Shown: positions 39,495 to 48,417 of the stretch, in pieces
Layout of the letters: each line of letters opens with the position of its first letter
How positions within the stretch are numbered: position 1 is the first letter of the stretch
Source of the DNA: Actinomycetales bacterium SN12
GTDB lineage: Bacteria > Actinomycetota > Actinomycetes > Actinomycetales > Microbacteriaceae
DNA length: 64,000 bases
Reading direction: 5' to 3'
Assembly (NCBI GenBank): GCA_002837415.1
Contig: PJCV01000002.1
Location: 62,001 to 126,000 of the forward strand
The notes under the pieces: generated by a model
The model's database searches: none
What the model saw: the letters and a program-made list of their open reading frames with translations, nothing else
What the model was told of the DNA's origin: nothing
Made by a program: the position numbers and the translations under genes

Positions 39495-40807
39495 TCCCCC
39501 TCGACGCGCAGCACCGACACGACCCGCTCGACGACGTCGCTCGCCGTCAGCCGGTCGACCGCGGCACTGAGGGCGCTGTCCGTCGCGCGGTGCGTGCCGA
39601 TGATCAGCCGGGCGCTCTCGCGCTCGTTGCCGTCGGCGGCGGGGATCACGGTCTGCACCAGCGTGGCGACCGAAACGTCGCCGTCGCTGAGCAGGCCGGC
39701 GATCGTGGCGAGGACGCCCGCCTCATCCGACACCTCGAGGGTGATCTGGTACCGGGTCACCACGTGGCCGATCGAGACGATCGGCAGGTTGGCGCGAGTC
39801 GACTCGCCGACTCCCGTGCCGCCGGCGATGTGACGACGTGCCGCCGAGACGACATCGCCGAGCACAGCGGACGCCGTCTGCACGCCGCCTGCTCCGGCGC
39901 CGTAGAACATCAGCGAACCGGCGGCCTCCGCCTCGACGAAGACGGCGTTGTTCGCCCCGTGCACGGCGCCGAGCGGGTGATCGCGCGGCACGAGAGCGGG
40001 GTACACCCGCACCGAGATCGACTCGGGTCCGCCGGTGCCGAGACGCTCGCACACAGCCAGCAGCTTGATCACGAACCCGGCCTCGCGGGCCTCCTCGATC
40101 ATGTCGGCGGTGATCGTCGTGATGCCCTCGCGGTGCACGGCGTCGAGCGGCACGGCGGTGTGGAAGGCGAGGGATGCCAGGATCGCCGCCTTCTGTGCGG
40201 CGTCGTATCCCTCGATGTCGGCGGTGGGGTCCGCTTCGGCGTAGCCCAGGCGCTGTGCATCGACGAGCACGTCGGCGAAGTCGGCGCCCTCGCTGTCCAT
40301 GCGGTCGAGGATGTAGTTGGTCGTTCCGTTGACGATGCCCATGATGCGCACCACGCGATCGCCGGCGAGCGAGTCGCGCAGCGGCCGGATGATCGGGATC
40401 GCACCGGCTGCGGCGGCCTCGTAGTACACCGAGGCGCCCACCCGCTCGGCGGCTTCGTAGATCTCCGGCCCGTGCGTCGCGAGCAGCGCCTTGTTGGCCG
40501 TGACCACATCCGCACCGGAGCCCAGGCCCAGCAGGATGTGCGAGCGGGCGGGCTCGATGCCGCCCATCAGCTCGATGACGATGTCGGACCCGGTGATCAG
40601 GGTCTCGGCGTCTGTGGTGAACAGCTCGCGAGGCAGGTCGACGTCGCGCGGGGCGGCGACGTCGCGCACGGCGATGCCGGCGAGCTCCAGGCGGGCCCCG
40701 GCCCGGTCAGCGAGCTCGTCGCCGTGGCGCAGCAGCAGGGACGCCACCTGGGAGCCCACGGCTCCGGCTCCCAGCAGCGCCACACGAAGTCGTCGGTAGT
40801 CAGTCAT
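39491..40807 (-). CDS. hom: Homoserine dehydrogenase
   Basis: 438 aa. It reduces aspartate semialdehyde to homoserine, the branch point to Met and Thr (and to homoserine-containing peptidoglycan in some Microbacteriaceae). The Rossmann motif is LLGAGAVGSQVA, the catalytic region is MGIVNGTTNYIL, and a C-terminal ACT domain (about 355-438) allows threonine feedback. It starts 58 nt after the lysA stop and overlaps thrB. Confidence 0.97.
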   Translation of the reverse strand: MTDYRRLRVALLGAGAVGSQVASLLLRHGDELADRAGARLELAGIAVRDVAAPRDVDLPRELFTTDAETLITGSDIVIELMGGIEPARSHILLGLGSGADVVTANKALLATHGPEIYEAAERVGASVYYEAAAAGAIPIIRPLRDSLAGDRVVRIMGIVNGTTNYILDRMDSEGADFADVLVDAQRLGYAEADPTADIEGYDAAQKAAILASLAFHTAVPLDAVHREGITTITADMIEEAREAGFVIKLLAVCERLGTGGPESISVRVYPALVPRDHPLGAVHGANNAVFVEAEAAGSLMFYGAGAGGVQTASAVLGDVVSAARRHIAGGTGVGESTRANLPIVSIGHVVTRYQITLEVSDEAGVLATIAGLLSDGDVSVATLVQTVIPAADGNERESARLIIGTHRATDSALSAAVDRLTASDVVERVVSVLRVEGE

Positions 40808-40865
40808 CTGCGCTCCTCAGCACGGTCGGGTCAGGACATCGGGTCTGGCCGCGGACGGCCGTGGC

Positions 40866-42257
40866 TCACTGCGGGATGCCCGCATCGCGTGCGAGCAGAT
40901 CGGCGAACGACTCGCCGCGCACGATCACGCGCGACTCTCCGCCGGACACGGCGACGATGGGCGGCCGTGGCACGTGGTTGTAGTTGCTCGACAGGGGCGC
41001 GCAGTACGCTCCGGTGGCGGGAACGGCGAGCAGGTCGCCCGGGGTCGCATCACCCGGCAGGTACTCGTGGTCGACCACGATGTCGCCCGACTCGCAGTGC
41101 TTGCCCACGACCCGCACGAGCATCGGCTCGCCGGTTCCCACCCGCGAGGCGAGGCGAGCCGAGTACTGCGCGCCGTACAGAGCGGGGCGCGCGTTGTCGC
41201 TCATGCCGCCGTCGACGCTGATGTAGCGCCGGGTGGCCGTCTCGAGCGCGACGTCCTTGGTCGTCCCGATCTCGTAGAGGGTCACGCCCGCGTTGCCGAC
41301 GATCGCCCGACCCGGCTCGAACGACAGAGCGGGCATCGGGATGCCCCGAGCCGCGCACCCTTCGGCCACGGCCGCGACGATGCCATCGGCGAGGTCGTCG
41401 ATCGGCGTCGGGTCATCCACTCGCGTGTAGGCGATGCCGAACCCGCCGCCGAGGTTGAGCTGCGGGATGTCGCCGCCCTCGAGCAGCTGCTGGTGCAGGT
41501 TGAGCAGGCGGGAGGCCGACTCGCGGAACCCGGCGACACCGAAGATCTGCGAGCCGATGTGGCAGTGCAGGCCGGCGAACACGAGTCCGTCGACCTCGCG
41601 GATCCGTGCGACGGCCGCGGGAGCCTGACCGAGCGGGAAGCCGAACTTCTGATCCTCGTGCGCGGTCGCGAGGAAGTCGTGGGTCTCGGCGTGCACCCCG
41701 CTGTTGACGCGAAGCATGACCCGCTGGGAGGCGCCGGTGCGCGAGACGATCGCGGCGAGGCGCTCGATCTCGATGACGCTGTCGATGATGATGGTGCCGA
41801 CACCGGCATCCACCGCCCGCTCGAGCTCGGCGACGGACTTGTTGTTGCCGTGGAAGCCGAGCCTGCTGGCATCCGCTCCTCCGGCCAGAGCCACCTCGAG
41901 CTCGCCTCCGGTGCAGACGTCGACGTTCAGGCCCTCCTCGAGCACCCAGCGCACGATCGACGTGTTCAGCAGGGCCTTGCCCGCGTAGTAGATGCGGGCC
42001 GTCGTGCCGTGGACGGCAGCGGCACGATCGAAGGCGGAGCGCAGCGCGGCGGCACGGCGGCGCACCTCCGTCTCGTCGATCAGCTGCAGGGGCGTGCCGT
42101 AGGTGCGGACCAGCTCGCCGACGCCGACGCCGGCGATGCGCAGCTCGCCGCCGGCGTCGCGCTCCGCGGAGAGCGGCCACACCCCCTCGACCAGGTCGTT
42201 GGCGTCGTCGGGGACGACCAGCCATCCGGGGGCGGGAGGGGAATCAGGGGAATGCAC
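40866..42257 (-). CDS. lysA: Diaminopimelate decarboxylase
   Basis: 463 aa, fold-III PLP enzyme making L-lysine from meso-DAP. PLP-Lys is in RIYYAGKALLN, with GFHGNNKS, HCHIGSQI and the substrate region around LVRVVGKHCESGDIV. A GTG start at 42257 is used, but no clear ribosome site or leaderless -10 precedes it, so a start slightly downstream is possible. lysA next to hom-thrB is conserved in actinobacteria. Confidence 0.95.
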   Translation of the reverse strand: MHSPDSPPAPGWLVVPDDANDLVEGVWPLSAERDAGGELRIAGVGVGELVRTYGTPLQLIDETEVRRRAAALRSAFDRAAAVHGTTARIYYAGKALLNTSIVRWVLEEGLNVDVCTGGELEVALAGGADASRLGFHGNNKSVAELERAVDAGVGTIIIDSVIEIERLAAIVSRTGASQRVMLRVNSGVHAETHDFLATAHEDQKFGFPLGQAPAAVARIREVDGLVFAGLHCHIGSQIFGVAGFRESASRLLNLHQQLLEGGDIPQLNLGGGFGIAYTRVDDPTPIDDLADGIVAAVAEGCAARGIPMPALSFEPGRAIVGNAGVTLYEIGTTKDVALETATRRYISVDGGMSDNARPALYGAQYSARLASRVGTGEPMLVRVVGKHCESGDIVVDHEYLPGDATPGDLLAVPATGAYCAPLSSNYNHVPRPPIVAVSGGESRVIVRGESFADLLARDAGIPQ

Positions 42258-42378
42258 GCAGCGCCAATCGGGTCACGGTTCTGACGGGTTCGCCGTGGAG
42301 ACGAGGTCGACCCTGATTCTAGGACACCACCGAGTCAAGCCCCGTTCACATTCCGGCGCACTGAATAGTGTGGTGAGG

Positions 42379-43431
42379 ATGGAGAGGCCGACGAGTTCTG
42401 ACCCCGCTTCGACCCCCGAGCAGAAGGGATGGCTGGCGCGGACATCCGCGAACGTGATCCGCCGGATGCTGCGGCTGCGCATCGTGCGCGCGGCCCTGCT
42501 GTACGTCGGCAGACGCGGCCCGATGCTCGCCGACGCCGTGACGTACCGAGCGCTGTTCAGCGTGTTCGCCGCCGTGCTGCTCGGCTTCTCGGCCGCGGCG
42601 CTGTGGCTCTCCCAGGATGCCGCCGCGTGGACCGCCGTCGTCTCAGCCGTGGACTCCGCGGTGCCGGGGCTCATCGCGACGGGTGACGACAAGGGCATCG
42701 TCGATCTCGATGACATCAACGCGCCGGGCGGGCTGTCGATTGCGGGAGTGATCTCGCTGATCGGTCTCATCGGCTCCGCCCTCGGGGCGATCGGCTCGAT
42801 GCGCAACGCCGTGCGCACGATCGCCGGGACGGACTCCGCGGACGTCGTCTGGTACCTGGTTCTGCTGCGCAGCGCCCTTCTCGCGCTGATCATCGGCGGC
42901 ACGTTCGTCGCGGCTGCGGGTCTCACCTTCGCCGGCGAGCTGATCGTGGGCTGGTTCGCCGGCATGCTGGGCGTGGCGAGCGACGCACCCGCGGTCTTCT
43001 GGACGGTGCGTCTGCTGTCGCTGGTCATCGTCTTCGCTCTCGACGCGGTGCTCATCGCCGCGGTGTACCGGATGCTGTCGGGCGTGCGCGCAGCGCGAGG
43101 GACGCTGTGGGGCGGTGCTGCACTGGGTGCCGTGGGCCTGGTGGTTCTTCAGGAGCTGTCGGGGCTGTTCGTCGGCGGGGCGAGGACGAACCCGCTGCTC
43201 GCCTCGTTCGCCTCGCTGCTCGCGCTGCTGCTGTGGCTGAACCTCTCGTCGCAGGTCATCCTGCTGGCGAGCGCGCTGATCACGATCTCGCACCGCGAGC
43301 AGAGCGATCGCGCGGCGGAGCGCTTCGGCGCCGAGACGCTGCCGGAGTTCGCGCTTCGCCAGGCAGAGGACGACGTGCGAGCCGCCACCGCCAACCTGCG
43401 CGCCGCGCAGAAGGCAGTCGCCCCCGATTGA
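42379..43431 (+). CDS. YihY/BrkB family membrane protein
   Basis: 350 aa with about six membrane helices between residues 45 and 305, and the BrkB pattern DAVTYRALFSVFAAVLLGF near the first one. A basic N terminus and a charged C-terminal tail flank them. The family was once called 'ribonuclease BN' in error and its molecular function is unclear. ATG at 42379 follows TAGTGT (42366-42371) by 7 nt, near-leaderless; GTGs at 42370 and 42373 are in frame. Confidence 0.88.
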   Translation: MERPTSSDPASTPEQKGWLARTSANVIRRMLRLRIVRAALLYVGRRGPMLADAVTYRALFSVFAAVLLGFSAAALWLSQDAAAWTAVVSAVDSAVPGLIATGDDKGIVDLDDINAPGGLSIAGVISLIGLIGSALGAIGSMRNAVRTIAGTDSADVVWYLVLLRSALLALIIGGTFVAAAGLTFAGELIVGWFAGMLGVASDAPAVFWTVRLLSLVIVFALDAVLIAAVYRMLSGVRAARGTLWGGAALGAVGLVVLQELSGLFVGGARTNPLLASFASLLALLLWLNLSSQVILLASALITISHREQSDRAAERFGAETLPEFALRQAEDDVRAATANLRAAQKAVAPD

Positions 43432-43450
43432 CCGGTCCCTGGGCCCAGGA

Positions 43451-43656
43451 CTTCATGGGCCCCTGAGCCTGCCCATGGGTCCCTGATCCCACACCTGGGT
43501 TCCTGAGCCTGCCGAAGGGCCTCCCACCTGGCCTCATGCGCTTCATGGGTCCCTGAGCCTGCCGAAGGCCCCGCCCACATGGTCCCCTGAGCCTGCCCAA
43601 GGCCCGCACACCTGGCCGCATGCGCTTCATGGGTCCCTGAGCCTGCCGAAGGGCCG
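43451..43656 (-). repeat. Left repeat array: five cores in inverse orientation
   Basis: The core CCTGAGCCTG(C)C, reverse complement of the element at 44100-44793, occurs five times (cores at 43461, 43501, 43551, 43585 and 43635). A longer unit from CACCTGGCC through CATGCGCTTCATGGG is repeated at 43525 and 43609, 84 nt apart. A degenerate copy lies at 43481. Spacing is irregular (34-50 nt). It follows the BrkB stop codon and abuts the GIY-YIG stop codon. Confidence 0.85.
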
Positions 43657-43660
43657 CTTC

Positions 43661-43969
43661 TCACGGATCGGCACCGCCGCCATCCGTACGAGAACGAGAC
43701 AGCGGCGGAAGCTCGTCCGCCCGCCCCTCAATGAGCGCCAGCTTCTTGCGCCGACTCCAGCCCTGCACCTGCTTCTCCCGTGCGAAAGCGGCGTCGACCG
43801 TCGGGTAGTCCTCGGCGTACACCAGCTTCACAGGGCGTCTCTTTCGGGTGAAAGCGGCGGAGTGCACGTCGTCGAAATTGTGCTCCCAGACGCGTGCGGC
43901 GACATCGCCGTTCGTGCTGCCGGTGTAGTACGCGCCGTCAGCGCACTCGAGAATGTACATCCAAGGCAT
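43661..43969 (-). CDS. Small GIY-YIG nuclease-domain protein (UPF0213/YhbQ-like)
   Basis: 102 aa, single domain. GIY-YIG appears as WMYILECADGAYYTGSTND-like residues: YIL at 5-7, YYTGSTN next, then the Arg in VAARVWEHN, Tyr in KLVYAEDY and the catalytic Glu in AFAREKQVQGWSR. ATG at 43969 gives the usual MPWMYIL start. Its function in bacteria is poorly known; some homologues nick DNA or act in repair. It is flanked on both sides by the same repeat family in opposite orientations, which is unusual. Confidence 0.88.
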   Translation of the reverse strand: MPWMYILECADGAYYTGSTNGDVAARVWEHNFDDVHSAAFTRKRRPVKLVYAEDYPTVDAAFAREKQVQGWSRRKKLALIEGRADELPPLSRSRTDGGGADP

Positions 43970-44099
43970 GAGCCCATGTTCGTGCCTTTGCGGCGCCATC
44001 GCGGACGGCCTGTGGATAACCGACGGCGATCGCCCTTGGACAGGCTCATGGGCGCCGCGCGCTCGCGGCCAGGAGGCCGAGGTCATGCGATGGACGCCG

Positions 44100-44793
44100 C
44101 CCTTCGGCAGGCTCAGGGACCCAAGGTTGAGGCGGCCCTTCGACAGGCTCAGGGACCCAAAGTTGGGGCGGGCCAGCGGCCCTTCGACAGGCTCAGGGAC
44201 CCAAGGTTGGAGCGGCCCTTCGACGGGCTCAGGGACCCAAGGTTGAGGCGGCCGTTCGACGGGCTCAGGGACCCAAGGTTGAGGCGGCCCTTCGGCAGGC
44301 TCAGGAACCCAAGGTCGGGGCGAGCCCTTCGACAGGCTCAGGAACCCAAGGTCGGGGCGAGCCCTTCGACAGGCTCAGGAACCCAAGGTTGAGGCGGCCC
44401 TTCGACGGGCTCAGGGATCCAAGGTCGGGGCGGCCCTTCGACAGGCTCAGGGACCCAAGGTTGAGGCGGCCCTTTGACAGGCTCAGGGACCCAAGGTTGG
44501 AGCGGCCCTTCGACAGGCTCAGGGACCCAAGGTTGGAGCGGCCCTTCGACAGGCTCAGGGACCCAAGGTCGGGGCGGCCCTTCGACAGGCTCAGGGACCC
44601 AAGGTTGAGGCGGGCCAGCGGCCCTTCGACGGGCTCAGGGACCCAAGGTCGGGGCGGCCCTTCGACAGGCTCAGGGACCCAAGGTTGGGCGGCCCTTCGG
44701 CAGGCTCAGGGACCCAAGGTTGGAGCGGCCCTTCGACAGGCTCAGGGACCTAAGGTCGGGCGGGCCCTTCGACAGGCTCAGGGACCCAAGGTC
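44100..44793 (+). repeat. Tandem array of 19 x ~36-bp units
   Basis: Core CCCTTCGACAGGCTCAGGG occurs 19 times, starting TTCG at 44103, 44139, 44183, 44219, 44255, 44291, 44328, 44365, 44401, 44437, 44473, 44509, 44545, 44581, 44625, 44661, 44696, 44732 and 44768. The period is 36 nt in most steps (35-37), with two 44-nt steps carrying the same extra GGCCAGC. The rest of the unit is GACCCAAGGTTGAGGCGG or a GTCGGGGCGG variant. Each unit can fold as a short hairpin (GGCCCT...AGGG-A-CC). A degenerate copy is at 44032-44052. This is the only gene-free stretch over 300 nt in the window. Confidence 0.92.
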
Positions 44794-44809
44794 CGGGAGG
44801 TTCCCGGGC

Positions 44810-45577
44810 TCAGGAGCGCGGGCAGGTGCCGGGGTCGAGCAGGGCCTGGTCGACCGCTATCCGGCCGTCGGCGGCGATGTTGGCCACTGCCCTGCTGCCC
44901 TCGATGCGCAGCCCGGTCAGCGTGATGCCGGCGGGGAGGCGGTCGGCGATGCAGATGCGCTGCGGCTGAGTGATCGCCGCGCCCGCTAGGCCTGCCAGCC
45001 CCGAGACCGCGTCCAGATCGACCGCTGCGCCGTTGAACATGAGCGAGACGGGAGTCAGCAGCAGGTCGCCGTCCTCGGCTCCCGGGGTGACGGTGAGGCC
45101 GACGGGGATCTGCCGCCCGAACAGCTCGAGTTCACCCTCGACGGTCGCGTTCGGCGCCGTGAGGGCGATGCGGGTGATGGGCAGCTGTGAGGCCGCGAGC
45201 AGGGAGCCGAACTCGTCCTGGTCGATCGCGACGGTTCCCTTCGCCGCGCCGAGGGCGCCGCCTGAGACCGGCACGTCAGTGGCGGTGACGCGCGCGGAGC
45301 CGGTGATGCCGCCGATCGTCACCTCATCGGATGCGAGCTTCACCTCGTCGAGCGTTCCGGAGATCAGCTGCGGCAGCAGGATGCCCGATGTCTGCACCTC
45401 GAGCTGCTGATCGGCCGGCAGATCGAGGTTCGAGATCACGAGCGAGCGGATGGTGTTCGGCACGACCGCTCGTGCGACGAACTCGCCGGCGGCGACGAGC
45501 GCCGCGAGCACCAGCACGATGACGAGCACGACCCAGGGCCAGCGCGGTCGACGCCGGACGGCTGTCGTGTTCGTCAT
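44810..45577 (-). CDS. DUF2993 (LmeA-like) membrane-anchored protein
   Basis: 255 aa. An N-terminal basic segment and one membrane helix (about 13-35) are followed by an extracytoplasmic DUF2993 domain rich in beta strands. Actinobacterial members include mycobacterial LmeA, involved in lipomannan maturation, but this family is broad. It starts 4 nt after the argS stop, so it is cotranscribed with argS. Its stop codon lies at the edge of the 36-bp array, after a small CCGGGA/TCCCGG hairpin (44793-44807). Confidence 0.88.
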   Translation of the reverse strand: MTNTTAVRRRPRWPWVVLVIVLVLAALVAAGEFVARAVVPNTIRSLVISNLDLPADQQLEVQTSGILLPQLISGTLDEVKLASDEVTIGGITGSARVTATDVPVSGGALGAAKGTVAIDQDEFGSLLAASQLPITRIALTAPNATVEGELELFGRQIPVGLTVTPGAEDGDLLLTPVSLMFNGAAVDLDAVSGLAGLAGAAITQPQRICIADRLPAGITLTGLRIEGSRAVANIAADGRIAVDQALLDPGTCPRS

Positions 45578-45581
45578 CCCG

Positions 45582-47246
45582 TCACATCCTCTCGGGCGCT
45601 GAGACTCCCAGCAGGTCGAGGCCGTTGCGCAGCACCTGACCGGTGGCGTCGTTCAGCCACAGACGGGTGCGGTGCACCGGTTCGATCGGGTCGTCGCCCT
45701 TCGGGATGACGCGGCAGCTGTCGTACCAGCGGTGGTAGAGACCAGCGAGCTCCTCGAGGTAGCGCGCGATGCGGTGCGGCTCGCGCACCTCCGCGGCGAA
45801 GGCCACCAGTCGGGGGAACTCCTGCAGGGCGCCCAACAGGGCGGCCTCGGTCTCATGGGTGAGCAGCTCCGGCGCGAACTCCGAGCGGTCGACGCCCGAA
45901 TCGGCCGCATTGCGCGCCACGTTGTGCGTGCGGGCGTGGGCGTACTGCACGTAGAACACCGGGTTGTCGTTCGTGCGCTTCTGCAGCACGTCCAGGTCGA
46001 CGTCGAGGTTGGAGTCGGCGCTGCTGCGCGTGAGCGCATAGCGCGCGGCATCCACTCCCACGATCTCGACCAGATCCTCCAGGGTGACCACCGTGCCGGC
46101 GCGCTTGGACATGCGCATCGGATGCCCGTCCTTGACGAGGTTCACCATCTGGCCGATGAGGATCTGGAGGTTGACCCCTGGCTCGTCGCCGAAGGCCTCG
46201 CACATCGCCATGAGGCGCCTGACGTACCCGTGGTGGTCGGCGCCGAGCATGATGATGCAGCGGTTGAAGCCGCGCTCGCGCTTGTCGAGGTAGTAGGCCA
46301 GGTCCCCGGAGATGTACGCGGGATGCCCGTCGGACTTGATGACCACGCGGTCCTTGTCGTCGCCGAACGCCGTGGTGCGCAGCCAGAGAGCGCCGTCGGC
46401 CTCGAACATGTGCCCGAGCTCGGTGAGCCTCTCCACGGCCCGACCGACGGCACCAGAGGTGTGCAGGTCGTTCTCATGGAAGTACACGTCGAAGTCGACG
46501 CCGAAGTCGTGCAGGCTCTTCTTGATCTCATCGAACATGAAGCCCACGCCGAGCTCACGGAAGGCCTCCTGCAGGGCATCCGGGCTGAGGCTGCCGAGGT
46601 CACCCTGGTATGCATCGACGACACGCTGGGCGATTTCGGCGATGTAGGCGCCGCCGTAGCCGTCCTCAGGGGTGGGCTGACCCTCGTAGGCCGCGACGAG
46701 GCTCCGAGAGAAGCGGTCGATCTGCGCGCCGTGGTCGTTGAAGTAGTACTCCTTGGTGACCTTCGCCCCCTGAGAGGCGAGGATGCGGGCGAGCGCGTCG
46801 CCGACTGCGGCCCACCGGGTGCCACCGAGGTGGATCGGACCGGTGGGGTTGGCCGACACGAACTCGAGGTTGATGATCTCGTCGATGCGCGAGTCGTTGG
46901 TGCCGTAGGCGTCGCCGGCGTCGACGATGGTCTTCGCGAGGGCGCCCGCCGCACCCGCTTCGAGACGGATGTTGATGAACCCGGGGCCGGCGATCTCGAC
47001 GCCCTGGACGCCATCGGTGTGCGTCAGGCCATCCGCGATCTGCTGGGCGAGCTCACGCGGGTTGGAGCCCAGCCGCTTGGCCACGCGCATCGCGATGTTC
47101 GTCGACCAGTCGCCGTGGTCGCGGTTGCGCGGACGCTCGAGCACGATGTCCGACGCCTCGACGCCGAGCTCGTCATCCGGTCGCAGCGCGGCCGCGATGG
47201 GGGTGAGGACGGCGAGGACTGCGGCGGAAAGGGCTTGAGGGTTCAT
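45582..47246 (-). CDS. argS: Arginyl-tRNA synthetase
   Basis: 554 aa, class Ia. The HIGH motif appears as [10 protein letters not shown] and the KMSKS region as MRMSKRAGT. The N-terminal additional domain and C-terminal anticodon-binding helices (DALR domain with the final APERM) are complete. TAGACT lies 9 nt before the ATG. In mycobacteria argS and lysA are adjacent; here a DUF2993 gene, the repeat/GIY-YIG locus and a BrkB gene separate them. A partial repeat-like GCCTGCCGAAG is seen at 47299-47309. Confidence 0.97.
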   Translation of the reverse strand: MNPQALSAAVLAVLTPIAAALRPDDELGVEASDIVLERPRNRDHGDWSTNIAMRVAKRLGSNPRELAQQIADGLTHTDGVQGVEIAGPGFINIRLEAGAAGALAKTIVDAGDAYGTNDSRIDEIINLEFVSANPTGPIHLGGTRWAAVGDALARILASQGAKVTKEYYFNDHGAQIDRFSRSLVAAYEGQPTPEDGYGGAYIAEIAQRVVDAYQGDLGSLSPDALQEAFRELGVGFMFDEIKKSLHDFGVDFDVYFHENDLHTSGAVGRAVERLTELGHMFEADGALWLRTTAFGDDKDRVVIKSDGHPAYISGDLAYYLDKRERGFNRCIIMLGADHHGYVRRLMAMCEAFGDEPGVNLQILIGQMVNLVKDGHPMRMSKRAGTVVTLEDLVEIVGVDAARYALTRSSADSNLDVDLDVLQKRTNDNPVFYVQYAHARTHNVARNAADSGVDRSEFAPELLTHETEAALLGALQEFPRLVAFAAEVREPHRIARYLEELAGLYHRWYDSCRVIPKGDDPIEPVHRTRLWLNDATGQVLRNGLDLLGVSAPERM

Positions 47247-47312
47247 AGGAGGTCAAGTCTACGGCCCGCGGGATCACCCGCCGGAACCCAGGGGCGGGGC
47301 CTGCCGAAGACG

Positions 47313-47370
47313 TTCGTGACTCATTCGTGACGTTGTCATGTTTGACGTTTTCGTCGCATGAGAATAGTTT
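47313..47370 (+). promoter_or_regulatory. RpiR promoter with repeat cluster (possible operator)
   Basis: -35 TTGACG (47342-47347) and -10 TAGTTT (47365-47370) have a 17-nt spacer. Around them are a direct repeat TTCGTGAC at 47313 and 47324 (11-nt period, one helical turn) and nested inverted repeats TCATG (47336-47340)/CATGA (47357-47361) and GACG-TTTT-CGTC (47344-47355). These overlap the -35 and spacer and are candidate binding sites for the RpiR regulator itself. The region also carries the divergent argS promoter. Confidence 0.5.
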
Positions 47371-47432
47371 TCAGTGCAACGGGGATCCCGGACGAGAGTT
47401 CACGCTCTCGCCCCCCGAACAACCTGGAGGCA

Positions 47433-48359
47433 ATGGTGCCACGGACCCGCGACATCGCAAACGGCCTGACGATCGCACGACGCATCGCAGACCGTCGTCG
47501 CGCCATGCCGGCGGCGATGAGCCGGATCGCCGACGTGGTCGCCCAGTACCCGGCTGCTCCGGTCGAGATGACGATCACAGAACTCGCCGATCGCGCCGGC
47601 ACCTCGGCGGCCACCGTCACCCGCTTCTGCCGTGCGCTGGGCTTCGACGGGTACACGCAGTTCCGCGTGGGAGTCGCCACCGAGATCGGTCGGGGGGATG
47701 CCGAGGAGAGCTGGCAGGCCGATATGGGCCGCGAGCTGAGCGCGTCCGACGAGCCGGGCAAGATCCTGCAGACGCTGCTGGGCCTGCACGTCGAGAGCCT
47801 GCAGAGCACGGCGGCCGGCCTCGACCTCGACGCGGTGCTGCGTGCCGCAGACGCCATCACCGCGGCGCGTCATGTCGACATCTACGGCGTCGGCGGAAGC
47901 GGGGTCATGGCCCGCGAGTTCCAGAGCCGGCTCTACCGCATCGGCGTCAACGCGCACAGCTGGTCGGACGTGCACGAGGGTCTGACGAGCGCGGTGCTGC
48001 AGGACCAGGCATCCGCCGCGATCGGGATCTCCAGCACGGGCCGCACCGAGGAGACGGTGCAGATGCTCTCGCAGGCCCACTCCGCCGGCGCCTTCACCGT
48101 CGCGATCACCCACGACAGCGACTCCCCCCTCGCCGCACTCGCCGACATCTCCCTCGCCACGGCGGAACCCACCGACTACCTGCGCCCGGACGACCTGTCG
48201 ATCAAGCACTCGCAGCTGCTCGTGCTCGATCTCCTCTACGTGCTGGCCGCCCAGCAGACCTTCGGCGAGGCGGCCACCCGTCTTGCCGCCAGCGCGATGG
48301 CCGTGGCTCCGCACCGGCGCGCCCCCCGCGCCCACCGGCCCGATCCCAGCGTGCCCTGA
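47433..48359 (+). CDS. MurR/RpiR family transcriptional regulator
   Basis: 308 aa. An N-terminal HTH (about 20-95: MTITELADRAGTSAATVTRFCRALGFDGY in two parts) is followed by a SIS sugar-phosphate-binding domain (about 125-265: DIYGVGGSGVMAREF, GISSTGRTEETVQ). These regulators sense phosphorylated amino sugars. The ATG at 47433 has GGAGG only 2 nt upstream; GTG at 47436 gives a better 5-nt spacing. The next gene encodes a chitobiose/GlcNAc-type binding protein, so control of that transporter is likely. Confidence 0.92.
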   Translation: MVPRTRDIANGLTIARRIADRRRAMPAAMSRIADVVAQYPAAPVEMTITELADRAGTSAATVTRFCRALGFDGYTQFRVGVATEIGRGDAEESWQADMGRELSASDEPGKILQTLLGLHVESLQSTAAGLDLDAVLRAADAITAARHVDIYGVGGSGVMAREFQSRLYRIGVNAHSWSDVHEGLTSAVLQDQASAAIGISSTGRTEETVQMLSQAHSAGAFTVAITHDSDSPLAALADISLATAEPTDYLRPDDLSIKHSQLLVLDLLYVLAAQQTFGEAATRLAASAMAVAPHRRAPRAHRPDPSVP

Positions 48360-48417
48360 GCTCACCGAAGATCCCGAACCCGAATAACGATTCACACCCA
48401 CAACGGAAGGTAATGAG

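Noticed and set aside
44100..44793. CRISPR array (repeat length near 36 bp)
   Set aside because: The units are contiguous with near-identical sequence; there are no unique spacers between repeats and no cas genes.
43862..44925. Two long plus-strand ORFs through the repeat array encoding 12-residue repeats
   Set aside because: They exist because the 36-nt unit has no stops; all three frames are open, there is no ribosome site, and part overlaps the GIY-YIG and DUF2993 genes.
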